From Bombella intestini (GTDB taxonomy: Bacteria; Pseudomonadota; Alphaproteobacteria; Acetobacterales; Acetobacteraceae), in NCBI RefSeq assembly GCF_002003665.1, contig NZ_JATM01000001.1, positions 434,001 through 498,000 of the forward strand: DNA of 64,000 nt, written 5' to 3'. Made by a program: the position numbers and the translations under genes. Positions 43,440 through 53,010 of the stretch are shown here, in pieces; within the stretch, counting starts at the first letter, position 1, and every line of letters starts with the position of its first letter. The notes below the pieces were generated by a model. The model was given only the letters and a program-made list of their open reading frames with translations. It was not told the origin of the DNA and did not search any database.

Positions 43440-44095
43440 GCAGTTCTACCCGCAAGACGCTGCTGCACGAGATCGTACAAATGATCCTGCACATCCTCTA
43501 CAGACCGACTAGCATCAACCCGCACGATACGAGCTGGGTCCTTTTCAGCAATAGCCTGGAATCCAGCCCTGACACGCTGATGAAACTGCATATGCTGCCC
43601 CTCATACCGGTCCAGCTTACCGCCACGCTGAGCCATACGCTGACGGGCCAATTCGCAAGGCAGGTCTAGCCAGAATGTTACGTCCGGCTCTCCCCCAACA
43701 AGCTGACGCAGCGAGCTGATATAGTTCAACACCTCGGCCTGCCCTTCCCCGATTCCATAACCCTGATAGGCCCATGTGGAATCATGAAAACGGTCGCAGA
43801 GAACGATCTTTCCCTCTGCTAAGGCTGGGCGGATCGCTCTGGTAAGATGATCAACTCTGGCGGCCATATGCAACATGATCTCAGACTGCCAGCAAAAATT
43901 TTCCTCCCCGAAGAGCAGGAAATTCCGCAGAGCTTCAGCGGCTGGCGTACCGCCCGGTTCCCGTGTCTGGTACACCGAGAAACCAGCGTCCTTCAGTCGT
44001 TCGGAAAGGCGGGCTACCTGTGTAGTCTTGCCGCCGCCTTCCCCTCCCTCCAGCGTGATGAACACTCCGTTAGACTTACTGCGGGGCATGGCCAA
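43436..44095 (-). CDS. tmk: Thymidylate kinase
   Basis: Tmk phosphorylates dTMP to dTDP. The 219-residue protein has the P-loop LEGGEGGGKTTQ (near residues 15-26), the TREPGGTPAAE motif near 44, and DRFHDSTWAYQG near 101. The start at 44095 overlaps the dac gene by 20 nt; ATG 44089 would shorten the overlap. It couples to holB by a 4-nt overlap. Confidence 0.96.
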   Translation of the reverse strand: MAMPRSKSNGVFITLEGGEGGGKTTQVARLSERLKDAGFSVYQTREPGGTPAAEALRNFLLFGEENFCWQSEIMLHMAARVDHLTRAIRPALAEGKIVLCDRFHDSTWAYQGYGIGEGQAEVLNYISSLRQLVGGEPDVTFWLDLPCELARQRMAQRGGKLDRYEGQHMQFHQRVRAGFQAIAEKDPARIVRVDASRSVEDVQDHLYDLVQQRLAGRTA

Positions 44096-45317
44096 ACCGT
44101 GCCATGAGCCGTCCTACAAACCCGAGTTCAGCAACCGGCGACACCGTATAAAGCGATGCATAAACCCGTGGCTGCCCCGGAAGGCCAACAGAAACATGGC
44201 CAGACTTCTGCCCAGCTACCACCGGTGCCGGAATGGGCGACGGATAATCAACACTAATCTGCACCTTGGAAGACCAACCAATAGGAATAGTCAGGCTGAC
44301 ATCATCCGCAACAGCTAGACCGACACTCCGATGTTCACCATTCCACACAGCGGCATTCGGCTCCACAACCTGCCCCTTGTGTAGAAGCTGAACCGTCTCA
44401 AAACTGGAAAAAGCCCAGCTCATCAATCGTTCGCCTTCATGGGCACGTTCATTCGTGGAGGCTGTCCCGTTGATGACAACGATAATACGGTTTCCATTCC
44501 GCTCGGAACTAGCACACAGACCAAAACCGCCCGCATCGGTATGGCCAGTCTTCAACCCATCAGCCAGCCCCTTATCCACCAGAACATTACGATTTCCCTG
44601 ACGGATATGATTGAAGGTGAACTCCTTCTCCCCGAAGAAGCCGTAATAATGCGGAAAATCCCGGATAATATGCTGGGCCAGCATAGCTACATCCAGAGCA
44701 CACATATAGTGCCCCTCGGCAGGCAGGCCAGTCACATTCATGAAGTGGGAATTGTGTAGGCCGATGCGGTGGGCCGCCTCATTCATCAGAGCAACAAAGC
44801 GTTCTTCAGACCCGGCAATGCCCTCGGCCAGTACCACACAAGCATCATTACCAGACTGGATGAGCATCCCACGGATCAAATTTTCCACGCTGACAGAACT
44901 ACCCAGCGGGACAAACATGCGGGAGCCTTCCATCTTCCATGCCTTGGAACTGACAGGAAACTCCTGTTCTAGCCGGATGCGGCCAGATGCCAGAAAGGCA
45001 AAGACAACGTAGGCCGTCATCATCTTGGTTAGAGATGATGGGGGCATGCGCTCTTCCGCATTACGGCTGAGCAGCACCGTCCCTGTCGTGCTGTCCAAAA
45101 TATAGGCCCAGCGTGCGGAAGTCGGCATAGGGCCCATTGGGGTTATGGCATCACCTACAGCCGAATCGACTGTCGAACCAACTGGCTTTGCCTGCCCGAC
45201 CGGGTTGGCACGCCCCTGCCTGTGCAGCCCAGCAGCCTGCCCGACCCGTGATGATGCCAGCAGGGAAAATGCCGAAAAACCGGCAGCCCCCCCCATGAGA
45301 GAACGTCTTGTTTGCAC
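44076..45317 (-). CDS. D-alanyl-D-alanine carboxypeptidase (DacA/DacC type)
   Basis: This low-molecular-weight penicillin-binding protein trims peptidoglycan pentapeptides. The 413-residue protein has an N-terminal TRRSLMGG twin-arginine-like signal, the catalytic SSLTK (Ser95, Lys98), SGN at 155-157 and KTG at 256-258, then a C-terminal PBP5-like beta domain. The start is GTG 45317 with GGGGA 5 nt upstream. It lies 98 nt after mltB and leads the tmk-holB-metG cluster. Confidence 0.94.
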   Translation of the reverse strand: MQTRRSLMGGAAGFSAFSLLASSRVGQAAGLHRQGRANPVGQAKPVGSTVDSAVGDAITPMGPMPTSARWAYILDSTTGTVLLSRNAEERMPPSSLTKMMTAYVVFAFLASGRIRLEQEFPVSSKAWKMEGSRMFVPLGSSVSVENLIRGMLIQSGNDACVVLAEGIAGSEERFVALMNEAAHRIGLHNSHFMNVTGLPAEGHYMCALDVAMLAQHIIRDFPHYYGFFGEKEFTFNHIRQGNRNVLVDKGLADGLKTGHTDAGGFGLCASSERNGNRIIVVINGTASTNERAHEGERLMSWAFSSFETVQLLHKGQVVEPNAAVWNGEHRSVGLAVADDVSLTIPIGWSSKVQISVDYPSPIPAPVVAGQKSGHVSVGLPGQPRVYASLYTVSPVAELGFVGRLMARFGHAPQ

Positions 45318-45415
45318 GTCAATCCCCGCACTGCACGCCCCGCCACAAGAACGGAACCTTTATGAAAAAAACTGCGATACCCGGCCTCCCGGCGATATAC
45401 CGCCGGACACTAAGA

Positions 45416-46459
45416 TTACCGAGCTATCCTATCGCCCAGAATCCCGACCGCCAATGCATAATAGTCAGAAGGATTATAGGCCCGTATGACACGGAAATTA
45501 TGATAAACAAGGAAGGCCTGTCCACCAGGGCCATCTGGCTGGATAAGACTACCCGATGCCTGTGGTGCCTGGAAACCAGAAGACTGGATGGGCCTTACAC
45601 CCAAGGCCTGCCATGTGCTGACAGGATGCACCGGGGCATGTTTGGAACTTGTTGCAGCAATAGAGGTAAATTTACCATTATTGCCCAGAGGGACCGCTAC
45701 TTCCTCACCCCATGGCTCCCCACGCTGCCAGCCGGACCGCCCGAGATAATTGGCAATGGAAGCAAAAACGTCCGCCTCGGAGCTCCAGATATTACATTTA
45801 CCATCGCCGTCACCATCTGCAGCAAAACGTAGATAGGCACTCGGCATGAATTGAGGCTGCCCCATAGCCCCAGCGTAACTGCCCAACATATTAGCCGGAC
45901 TAATAGCCCCTTGTGCCAGAATCTGCATAGCTTTGATCAGCTCGCTGCGGAAAAAAGCAGCCCGGCGGCCATCAAAGGCCAAAGTCGCCAGAGCCTCTAT
46001 GACGTTGAACCGGCCCTGATGTTCCCCAAAGCCGGACTCCAACCCCCATATGCCCATGATGGCATTATCATCACACCCAAACCGTACCCCCAAAGGCGAG
46101 AGCGTGCCCCGCACCCGTTGATAGGCCTGCTGCCCCTTGCTTTCCCGAGCGGAAGAGATGACACGAGTCCGGTACTGCGCCCATGTAAGAGTGAATTCTG
46201 GTTGATGCCGGTCCAGCCGCAAGACATCCTGATTGGGGGCCTGCGCCAGAGCTAAAGACTGCTCCACAATGGATGACGGCACACCAGCTGCTAGTGCCTG
46301 CTGCCGCAGACCGCTCAAAAACGCCGTATAGCTAGCGGAGGACCGTCCAACCACAGCACGACTAGCCGCCCAAGCGGGATTGGGAAGGCCGGTCATCGCC
46401 AAGCCACCAGCGGCAGCGACCAGAAAATTGCGTCTCTTCATCATTCCATTTTCCGTCAT
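45416..46459 (-). CDS. Lytic murein transglycosylase (MltB family)
   Basis: The 347-residue enzyme cleaves glycan strands of peptidoglycan. It has an N-terminal KRRNFLVAAAGG twin-arginine-like signal, the catalytic glutamate in GIWGLESGFG (Glu141), and the family segments GAMGQPQFMPSAYL near 214 and IANYLGRSGW near 250. There is no lipobox, so it should be soluble in the periplasm, unlike E. coli MltB. ATG 46459 follows GGAGGGAG at 7 nt. Confidence 0.93.
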   Translation of the reverse strand: MTENGMMKRRNFLVAAAGGLAMTGLPNPAWAASRAVVGRSSASYTAFLSGLRQQALAAGVPSSIVEQSLALAQAPNQDVLRLDRHQPEFTLTWAQYRTRVISSARESKGQQAYQRVRGTLSPLGVRFGCDDNAIMGIWGLESGFGEHQGRFNVIEALATLAFDGRRAAFFRSELIKAMQILAQGAISPANMLGSYAGAMGQPQFMPSAYLRFAADGDGDGKCNIWSSEADVFASIANYLGRSGWQRGEPWGEEVAVPLGNNGKFTSIAATSSKHAPVHPVSTWQALGVRPIQSSGFQAPQASGSLIQPDGPGGQAFLVYHNFRVIRAYNPSDYYALAVGILGDRIAR

Positions 46460-46594
46460 GACCGATCTCCCTCCATCTCAACAAGGAGCGCCCTGTATAT
46501 CCGGTGTCGCCGATTGCAGACAGGACCATTTCGTGGCACATTCCCACCCAACCACAGCCAGGACCGTTTATTTGTGATCCGTATAAGTGCTATC

Positions 46595-47140
46595 ATGGCG
46601 TCTCAGCCTGCTTGGCTGAAAGCCTTTTCTGTCATCCTTGGTACATTTATCCTCGAAGATGTTGCAACCGTTCTGGCAGCGATTGCAGCCAAAGGGAACC
46701 AGCTTTCTATCCCTCTGGCACTTGGTAGCCTTTATGCTGGGGTCGCTCTGGGTGATATGGGCCTCTATGCCCTAGGGCTAGCGGGTAGCCGATGGACATT
46801 TCTGCGCCGTTTCCTCACCCTTCCTAGTGAGGAACAAGCCCAGCGATGGTTCTCCCGAAACATCATAGGGGTTGTTGCTATTTCCCGCTTTGTTCCGGGT
46901 AGCCGACTACCACTCTATACGGCCTGCGGTTTCTTTCGTGCTCCCTTTCTGGCATTCGCCCTAACAGCCATTGGGGCAACCTTAGTCTGGACAAGCCTGC
47001 TCTTTTTGCTCGCCCTGCATATTGGCGGGTGGCTCTTGGCACATCAGGGCGGCTGGCGCTGGGCGGGGATCATCGGCTTCATCCTGTGTATTTTCCTAAT
47101 GGGCCGCTTCATCAGCCATCTACAACGCAGGAATACGTAA
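46595..47140 (+). CDS. DedA/VTT-family membrane protein
   Basis: This 181-residue inner-membrane protein has about five hydrophobic segments and the family features ILEDVATVLAA at the N-terminus, GSLYAGVALGDMGLYALG near 45, and VVAISRFVPGSRLPLYTACG near 97 (the F/Y-xxR-xxPG-R region). DedA proteins include polyprenyl-phosphate and phospholipid flippases. ATG 46595 has a weak ribosome binding site; an upstream in-frame GTG at 46574 is possible. The ATP-grasp gene follows after 3 nt, so the two are co-expressed. Confidence 0.85.
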   Translation: MASQPAWLKAFSVILGTFILEDVATVLAAIAAKGNQLSIPLALGSLYAGVALGDMGLYALGLAGSRWTFLRRFLTLPSEEQAQRWFSRNIIGVVAISRFVPGSRLPLYTACGFFRAPFLAFALTAIGATLVWTSLLFLLALHIGGWLLAHQGGWRWAGIIGFILCIFLMGRFISHLQRRNT

Positions 47141-47143
47141 TTC

Positions 47144-48208
47144 ATGACGGCACCTTCAGCCCCTCATAAAACGCTGTCCCTCTTTGAGTTCTGGCCCGAC
47201 AGCATTTTCTATACCCCCATCGTCATCTATTGGATTCTGATGGGGTTGCGTCATGGTGATCTTAGCATCTCCACGGCTGCCAATCCCCGTATTGAAACGG
47301 GCGGCCTCTGCGGGGAAAGCAAAAGCTCCATTCTTGATATGGCCGGACCAACAGCCCAAAAGGCCATTGCCCCATACCGGATCATTCATAATGGTGCTGA
47401 TGCCGTTCAAGACGTGCAAACAGCCATGAAAGAGATGGACCTTGATTTCCCGTTCGTGCTCAAGCCCGATATTGGCTGCAACGGTACGGGCGTTAGATTG
47501 ATCTCATCGCTGGACATGCTCCATGACGTGCTGCCTCTCTTCCCAGCAGGTATTGCCCTGATGGTACAGCAGCTCATCACCTATCCGATGGAAGCTGGTA
47601 TTTTCTATATCCGCCATCCAGATGAAAAAGCAGGCCGCATTACCTCCCTGACTTACAAGGAAGCCCCTATCCTGACCGGCAATGGCCGTTCCACATTAAA
47701 GGAACTTGTCATGGCCGACCCTCGTATGCGTCAGGTACCGCAGCTTTACCTGCCCCGCATCAAGGGGCGTGAGAATGAGGTTCTCCCCGCTGGAGAGACA
47801 TTATCTCTAGTCTTTGCAGGAAATCACTGCAAGGGGTCCATCTTCAGGGATGGGCGGCCTGACATTACTCCAGCCCTGACAGAGCGCATCAACGCCATCA
47901 TGCTGGATATTCCCGATTTCCATTTTGGGCGGATCGACCTTAAGATGGCCTCGCCAGAAGCCCTAAAACGTGGGGAAGATTTCCAGATCATTGAGATTAA
48001 TGGTGTTGGCTCGGAAGCTATCCATATCTGGGACCGGCGCACCACACTGCTCGAAGCCTATCGGGCCCAGTTCTACCATTATCGGCAGACATTCCTTATT
48101 GGGGCCGCCAAAAAGAAAGAAGGCTGGAAAAGCTCCGGCATCCTCGGGATGCTCCGCTCGTGGCTCAAGCAGCGACGCCTGCTAGGCTCCTACCCAACCA
48201 ACGACTAA
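47144..48208 (+). CDS. ATP-grasp enzyme of unknown substrate (D-Ala-D-Ala ligase-like fold)
   Basis: The 354-residue protein has an ATP-grasp core: FPFVLKPDIGCNGTGVRLI near residue 100, an LTYKEAPILTGNGRSTLKEL segment, and the metal-binding end FHFGRIDLKM ... FQIIEINGVGSEA near 255-290. The N-terminus is distinctive, with FEFWPDSIFYTPIVIYW, then TAANPRIETGGLCGESKSSIL. It is not the usual Ddl: the N-terminal domain and serine loop do not match. By fold it should couple a carboxylate to an amine or similar group using ATP. It is tied to a DedA protein, which hints at a lipid-linked or envelope substrate. Confidence 0.8.
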   Translation: MTAPSAPHKTLSLFEFWPDSIFYTPIVIYWILMGLRHGDLSISTAANPRIETGGLCGESKSSILDMAGPTAQKAIAPYRIIHNGADAVQDVQTAMKEMDLDFPFVLKPDIGCNGTGVRLISSLDMLHDVLPLFPAGIALMVQQLITYPMEAGIFYIRHPDEKAGRITSLTYKEAPILTGNGRSTLKELVMADPRMRQVPQLYLPRIKGRENEVLPAGETLSLVFAGNHCKGSIFRDGRPDITPALTERINAIMLDIPDFHFGRIDLKMASPEALKRGEDFQIIEINGVGSEAIHIWDRRTTLLEAYRAQFYHYRQTFLIGAAKKKEGWKSSGILGMLRSWLKQRRLLGSYPTND

Positions 48209-48252
48209 TCAACACATCCCGCTGGAATCACCACCCGGCGGGATAGACTTCG

Positions 48253-48711
48253 TTACAACTTGCCTGCGCCGAAAATATAGTTGCTGATCTGCTGCTCTAG
48301 CGAAAGCAAAGGGTGAGCATCCAAAATAGTTGCCCCGGCTGCCAGTACCCGTCCTGCCTTACCCGGAAGCAACTGAAGGGCGTTATCCCCTCCAATGGTC
48401 GGGGCGGCAATGGCAACAGCTGTATCCTCTGGCAGTTTTAGGTCATCCTGCACGGCAAACAGAACATCTACAACGGCAGTTTCAGGGTTCAGTGTGATGG
48501 AGCGCACACGCCCCACTGTCACGCCTCCGAGGTCAACATCGGCTCCGTTATTCAGACCATTCGCAGAGCTGAAGATCGCATGGTAGCCCGTCATGTGCCG
48601 GTCCGGCCCTTCTAGCAAGCCCAGCCCATAGGCCACAAACCCACCAGCGGCCAGAAGAACACAGCTACTGGCAATGAATGCTCCGCCACGTCCTTTAAGG
48701 ATCGCCCACAT
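48253..48711 (-). CDS. MlaD-family protein, orphan
   Basis: The 152-residue protein has one N-terminal membrane segment and an MCE domain (YHAIFSSANGLNNGADVDLGGVTVGRVRSI, continuing to IAAPTIGGDNALQLLPG), as in MlaD, the periplasmic lipid-binding hexamer of the Mla phospholipid transporter. No mlaE, mlaF, mlaC or mlaB lies next to it. ATG 48711 follows GAGG at 5 nt; the frame opens earlier at TTG 48780. It is divergent from uppP and convergent with the ATP-grasp gene; a 7-bp inverted repeat (48216-48244) lies between those stops. Confidence 0.88.
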   Translation of the reverse strand: MWAILKGRGGAFIASSCVLLAAGGFVAYGLGLLEGPDRHMTGYHAIFSSANGLNNGADVDLGGVTVGRVRSITLNPETAVVDVLFAVQDDLKLPEDTAVAIAAPTIGGDNALQLLPGKAGRVLAAGATILDAHPLLSLEQQISNYIFGAGKL

Positions 48712-48876
48712 AGACACCTCGAAATTCACGCCCTTCTCTGCTAATCTGCCGATCGGAAGCGCTGATTTCATGAAAAACAACAGAATATTGCTGCTACCAT
48801 ATACAAACTTTTCTCACCAGCACCAGCCCGCCCTTTTCCGCCAGTTCCCTCACTCTAAGACAGATCGTGGTTCCGC

Positions 48877-49737
48877 ATGACATATTTACAGGCCATTATT
48901 CTTGCCGTTGTTCAAGGCATTACGGAACCTTTCCCCGTCAGCAGTCTCGGTCATGCCGTTCTTCTTCCCGGGCTACTGCATTGGTCACTGGATGAACACA
49001 ACCCAACCTTCCTTCCCTTTCTAACCATGTTACATGTGGGGACGTTGGTTGCTCTGGCCAATGTCTTCTGGTCGGACTGGTCCGCTATTCTTCGGGGGCT
49101 TTTCTCTCCCCGTAGAACAGCTAAAGCACGCAACAAGGCACTCTACCTGTGCAGTCTGCTTGTTATCGCCACCATACCGGCTGTCATTATGGGAGGGCTG
49201 TTCGAGCACCATTTACGACATGTCTTTGCTAACCCTTTCATGGTGGCAGGCTTTCTAACGCTCAACGGGCTACTACTAATCCTGACCGAAATCATGCGTC
49301 GCCGGTCCCTTCGGTACGAGCAACATGCCGCCTACCTGACACAAGAACTCAGCTGGAAAGACGCCTTCATCATAGGTCTCTGGCAATGCCTCGCTCTACT
49401 TCCCGGGCTTTCACGCTCTGGTGCTACCATCAATGGCGGTCTGATGCGGGGGCTGGACCACCTAACAGCCACACGCTTCTCCCTGCTCATGGCACAGCCC
49501 ATCATCCTAGCTGCCACGGTAAAAGAAGCGTGGCAGCTCCGGCACGTCCACCTTTCTAACACCATGATTGGCCAGTCCCTTCTTGGGGCCGTTGTAGCTG
49601 GGATTACCGCCCTTATTTGCTCCCGCCTCCTGTTACGTTTCTTCCATGATGATAATAAAAATACCCTGACAGGTTTTGGCATTTACTGCCTTCTGGCGGG
49701 TGTCGGCAGTGCCTGCCTTCTTCATTTCCATCTCTAA
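48877..49737 (+). CDS. uppP: Undecaprenyl-diphosphatase
   Basis: UppP (BacA) recycles the lipid carrier undecaprenyl diphosphate in the inner membrane. The 286-residue, multi-span protein has VVQGITEPFPVSSLGH (residues 11-26) and LPGLSRSGATINGGL near 172, the two catalytic regions. The first has PFP in place of the more usual FLP, a mild variation. It faces away from mlaD across about 165 nt and is followed by 131 nt with no clear feature. Confidence 0.95.
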   Translation: MTYLQAIILAVVQGITEPFPVSSLGHAVLLPGLLHWSLDEHNPTFLPFLTMLHVGTLVALANVFWSDWSAILRGLFSPRRTAKARNKALYLCSLLVIATIPAVIMGGLFEHHLRHVFANPFMVAGFLTLNGLLLILTEIMRRRSLRYEQHAAYLTQELSWKDAFIIGLWQCLALLPGLSRSGATINGGLMRGLDHLTATRFSLLMAQPIILAATVKEAWQLRHVHLSNTMIGQSLLGAVVAGITALICSRLLLRFFHDDNKNTLTGFGIYCLLAGVGSACLLHFHL

Positions 49738-49868
49738 AGGCAGAAAACCCCTCTCCAAATAATTTACAAATCCCCCCTGAACCGCCATGAAAGAAAACAT
49801 TCCGGTATCATACCGTTTCAGGCCCGTTATGCAGGACTCGTGATCCCTATGCCCCAGCTGGAAACACC

Positions 49869-51374
49869 ATGAACAAGGCACGTCGCAAAACTCTCTCCCA
49901 GATTCAATCTGCGGGAGAGCAACACAATTTCAAACGCAGTCTCAGTGCTACGCAACTGCTGCTCATGGGTGTGGGAACGGCCATCGGGGCGGGAGTGTAT
50001 GTCATCACAGGGACGGCAGCCGCAGAATATGCTGGTCCTTCCGTTCTTCTTTCCTTCCTGATTGCAGCGGCATCCTGCCTATTCACGGCATTCTGCTACG
50101 GTGAACTGGCCTCCACTTTCCCTGTTTCCGGGTCGGCTTATGCTTATGCTTATCTCTCCATGGGAGAAAAAATGGCATGGGTGATCGGCTGGCTTCTCCT
50201 GCTAGAATACGGCATTGCCGGAACCGCCGTAGCAGCGGGGTTCTCGGGTTACCTGACCTCCCTGCTCAAGGGATGCGGTATTCACCTGCCTGATGTAATC
50301 ACACAGACCACCTTTCAATCCATACCGCACTCCAGCAGCGGGCTGCTGACCTTCCACCCCAGCATCAATCTGATTGGTCTGGCGGTCATGCTCTTCATCA
50401 GTCTGGTTCTTACCCGTGGTATAGAGGCGGCAGCCCGGTTCAATACAGCCTTTGTCAGCATCAAAATTGGTGTTCTGGCACTATTTGTTGGCGTTGGCGT
50501 ATTCTATCTCCATCCCGCCAATTGGCACCCTTTCATCCCGCCATCTCAGGGCAATTTCCATTTTGGAGTGGCAGGGATTTTTCGAGCAGCCTCGATCATC
50601 TTCTTCGCTTATGGTGGGTTTGAAACCGTATCCACCGCTGCGGCGGAAGCGCGCAATCCGACTAGGGATGTGCCTATCGGCATCATCGGTAGTCTCGTCA
50701 TCTGTACGCTAGTTTATGTCATCGTGGCGGCTATCCTGCTGGGTATCGCCCCTTATCAGATGCTGGATGTAGCCGACCCGCTGGCCGTTGCCACAGGGCT
50801 AATCCATAAACCTTGGCTTGCCTTCCTCATCAATGCTGGTGCGACGATCGGTCTCTTCTCCGTACTGATCGGCCTTCTTTATGCCATTTCCCGCATGGTC
50901 CATGCCATCAGCCATGATGGCCTCCTGCCCCGCGTCTTCAGTGTCGTGCATCCTCATTTCAGAACCCCTTGGCTGGCCACGTTGATTCTTGGTTTCATCA
51001 TGGGGCTGATGAGTGCAACCATGCCAATTGCCCTACTAGGAGACCTGCTCTGCATCGGCACCACGCTGGCCTTTGCCATTGTCTGCTTCACCGTCATATG
51101 GCAACGCAACAAGGCACCGGATGCACCTCGCCCCTTTCAAGTTCCGCTCGGCGGGATCCGCATCCGGGGGGTCTGGCTAGGGGTCACACCCATGCTCGGG
51201 ATTTTCTTCTGCCTTTGCATGCTTGTGCCGCTGGGCCTAAACATGCTGCACGTCACACTGCATGGGAATATCATCCCGTTCGTGTTTTTTGTCCTCTATA
51301 CAGGGTTGGGTTTTGCAACCTACCTGTTCTATGGGCGGCATAATTCCACCATGAAGCATCCACCCTCTTCATAA
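49869..51374 (+). CDS. APC-superfamily amino acid permease, copy 1
   Basis: The 501-residue protein has 12 or more membrane segments and the APC opening motif MGVGTAIGAGVYVITG (near residue 34), GELASTFPVSGSAYAYAY near 76, and FFAYGGFETVSTAAAEARNPTRD near 238, as in the cationic amino acid transporter branch. The substrate is unknown. ATG 49869 is the likely start. A paralog follows after 88 nt in the same direction, probably an independent or read-through unit. Confidence 0.92.
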   Translation: MNKARRKTLSQIQSAGEQHNFKRSLSATQLLLMGVGTAIGAGVYVITGTAAAEYAGPSVLLSFLIAAASCLFTAFCYGELASTFPVSGSAYAYAYLSMGEKMAWVIGWLLLLEYGIAGTAVAAGFSGYLTSLLKGCGIHLPDVITQTTFQSIPHSSSGLLTFHPSINLIGLAVMLFISLVLTRGIEAAARFNTAFVSIKIGVLALFVGVGVFYLHPANWHPFIPPSQGNFHFGVAGIFRAASIIFFAYGGFETVSTAAAEARNPTRDVPIGIIGSLVICTLVYVIVAAILLGIAPYQMLDVADPLAVATGLIHKPWLAFLINAGATIGLFSVLIGLLYAISRMVHAISHDGLLPRVFSVVHPHFRTPWLATLILGFIMGLMSATMPIALLGDLLCIGTTLAFAIVCFTVIWQRNKAPDAPRPFQVPLGGIRIRGVWLGVTPMLGIFFCLCMLVPLGLNMLHVTLHGNIIPFVFFVLYTGLGFATYLFYGRHNSTMKHPPSS

Positions 51375-51462
51375 GCCGTGGCTGTTTTTTCTTAGGCCAT
51401 ACGCTACAACGCCTTCCATCTCTCGCTGACTGTTTCCATTTTCTGGATGATCCACCACTTTT

Positions 51463-53010
51463 ATGAGCAAACATTCCTCCCCCTCTACCAGACGGCGTCG
51501 TGATCCACGGCGCAAGACCATGCATCAGATCACGGCAGAGAATGACTCCGTCACGCTCAAAAGAAGTCTAACAGCCACACAACTACTACTCATGGGGGTT
51601 GGGACGACCGTTGGTGCGGGCGTCTATGTCATGACCGGAACAGCCGCTGCCGAATATGCTGGCCCTGCCGTACTACTCGCGTTTCTGATTGCAGCGGCAG
51701 CATGTCTTTTCACAGCCTTCTGTTATGGGGAATTGGCCTCCACTTTCCCTGTTTCGGGCTCTTCTTACTCTTACGCCTATATCTCCATGGGAGAGCGAGC
51801 TGCTTGGCATGTTAGCTGGCTTATGCTGCTAGAATACGGCATTTCCTGCACCGCCGTGGCGGCTGGCCTTTCAGGCTACATGAATTCCCTTCTGGGCATC
51901 TTCAACATCCATCTGCCCGTCTGGCTAACCCAGACCAGTCTCCAGCCTGTCCCCGGCTCCGAAGGAACGGCTTTGACGGCAGGTTTCCGGCTGGACCTGA
52001 TCGGCTTCATTTCTGTTTTGCTGGTTACGGCCCTTCTGGCCCGTGGCGTGGAAGAATCAGCACGTTTCAACTCGCTTGTAGTGGCCTTAAAGATTGGCGT
52101 TCTGTTCCTGTTTCTTATCATTGGCGTTAGCTACATCACACCGGCAAACTGGCATCCTTTCATCCCACCAGCTCAGGAACATTTCCACTTCGGGGTGGCG
52201 GGTATCTTCCGGGCGGCATCCATCATTTTCTTTGCCTATGGCGGGTTTGAAGCCGTCTCCACAGCCTCCTCGGAGGCCCGCAACCCGACCCGTGATATCC
52301 CAATCGGCATTATTGGCAGCCTGCTCATTTGCACACTGATCTATGTAGCTGTGGCGGCTGTCCTGCTGGGAATTGTTCCTTACACCAAACTAAACGTGGC
52401 TGATCCACTCGCCGTGGCTACAGAAGCCATGGGCAAGCCGTGGCTAGCCCTGCTCGTGAATGGAGGAGCCACCATTGGTCTATCCTCTGTTCTGCTGGGC
52501 CTCATGTATGGGCAGTCCCGTATCCTTCTGACCACCGGACGGGATGGCCTCATTCCCTCCGTCTTCAGCAAAATTCACAAACGCTATCGCACACCTGCTC
52601 ACGGCACGTTCATCATGGGGGCCATCATCGCCTTGATGACGGCTACCCTTCCCATCGACATCATCAGTGACCTTGTCTCACTGGGCACCGCTCTGGCCTT
52701 TGCCATGGTCTGCTTCACCGTCATCTGGCAGCGGAATTACGCCGCTGATACCCGGCGTCCCTTCAGTGTGCCGCTAGGCGGAATCCGCATCCGTGGCTTC
52801 TGGATTGGTGTAACGCCTGTTCTGGGGATCATTTTTTGCCTGATTATGATCCTACCTCTGATCTTCAACATGATTCACGCCCTACTGGGTGGTAATCCAG
52901 TACCTGTCATTCTACTGGTGACCTACTTCTTGATCGGGGCATTAACCTACCGCTTCTACGGCTATCACAACTCTCGTATGGCCAATCCATCAGCCTCGAC
53001 AGAGTCGTAA
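51463..53010 (+). CDS. APC-superfamily amino acid permease, copy 2
   Basis: This 515-residue paralog of the upstream permease keeps MGVGTTVGAGVYVMTG, GELASTFPVSGSSYSYAY and FFAYGGFEAVSTASSEARNPTRD. Differences lie in the periplasmic loop near residues 140-170 and in the segment that reads GLMYGQSRILLTTGRDGLIPS where copy 1 has GLLYAISRMVHAISHDGLLPR; the latter faces the translocation path in related transporters and could alter selectivity. The N-terminus is Arg-rich. ATG 51463 or ATG 51520 could be the start; neither has a strong ribosome binding site. Confidence 0.9.
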   Translation: MSKHSSPSTRRRRDPRRKTMHQITAENDSVTLKRSLTATQLLLMGVGTTVGAGVYVMTGTAAAEYAGPAVLLAFLIAAAACLFTAFCYGELASTFPVSGSSYSYAYISMGERAAWHVSWLMLLEYGISCTAVAAGLSGYMNSLLGIFNIHLPVWLTQTSLQPVPGSEGTALTAGFRLDLIGFISVLLVTALLARGVEESARFNSLVVALKIGVLFLFLIIGVSYITPANWHPFIPPAQEHFHFGVAGIFRAASIIFFAYGGFEAVSTASSEARNPTRDIPIGIIGSLLICTLIYVAVAAVLLGIVPYTKLNVADPLAVATEAMGKPWLALLVNGGATIGLSSVLLGLMYGQSRILLTTGRDGLIPSVFSKIHKRYRTPAHGTFIMGAIIALMTATLPIDIISDLVSLGTALAFAMVCFTVIWQRNYAADTRRPFSVPLGGIRIRGFWIGVTPVLGIIFCLIMILPLIFNMIHALLGGNPVPVILLVTYFLIGALTYRFYGYHNSRMANPSASTES

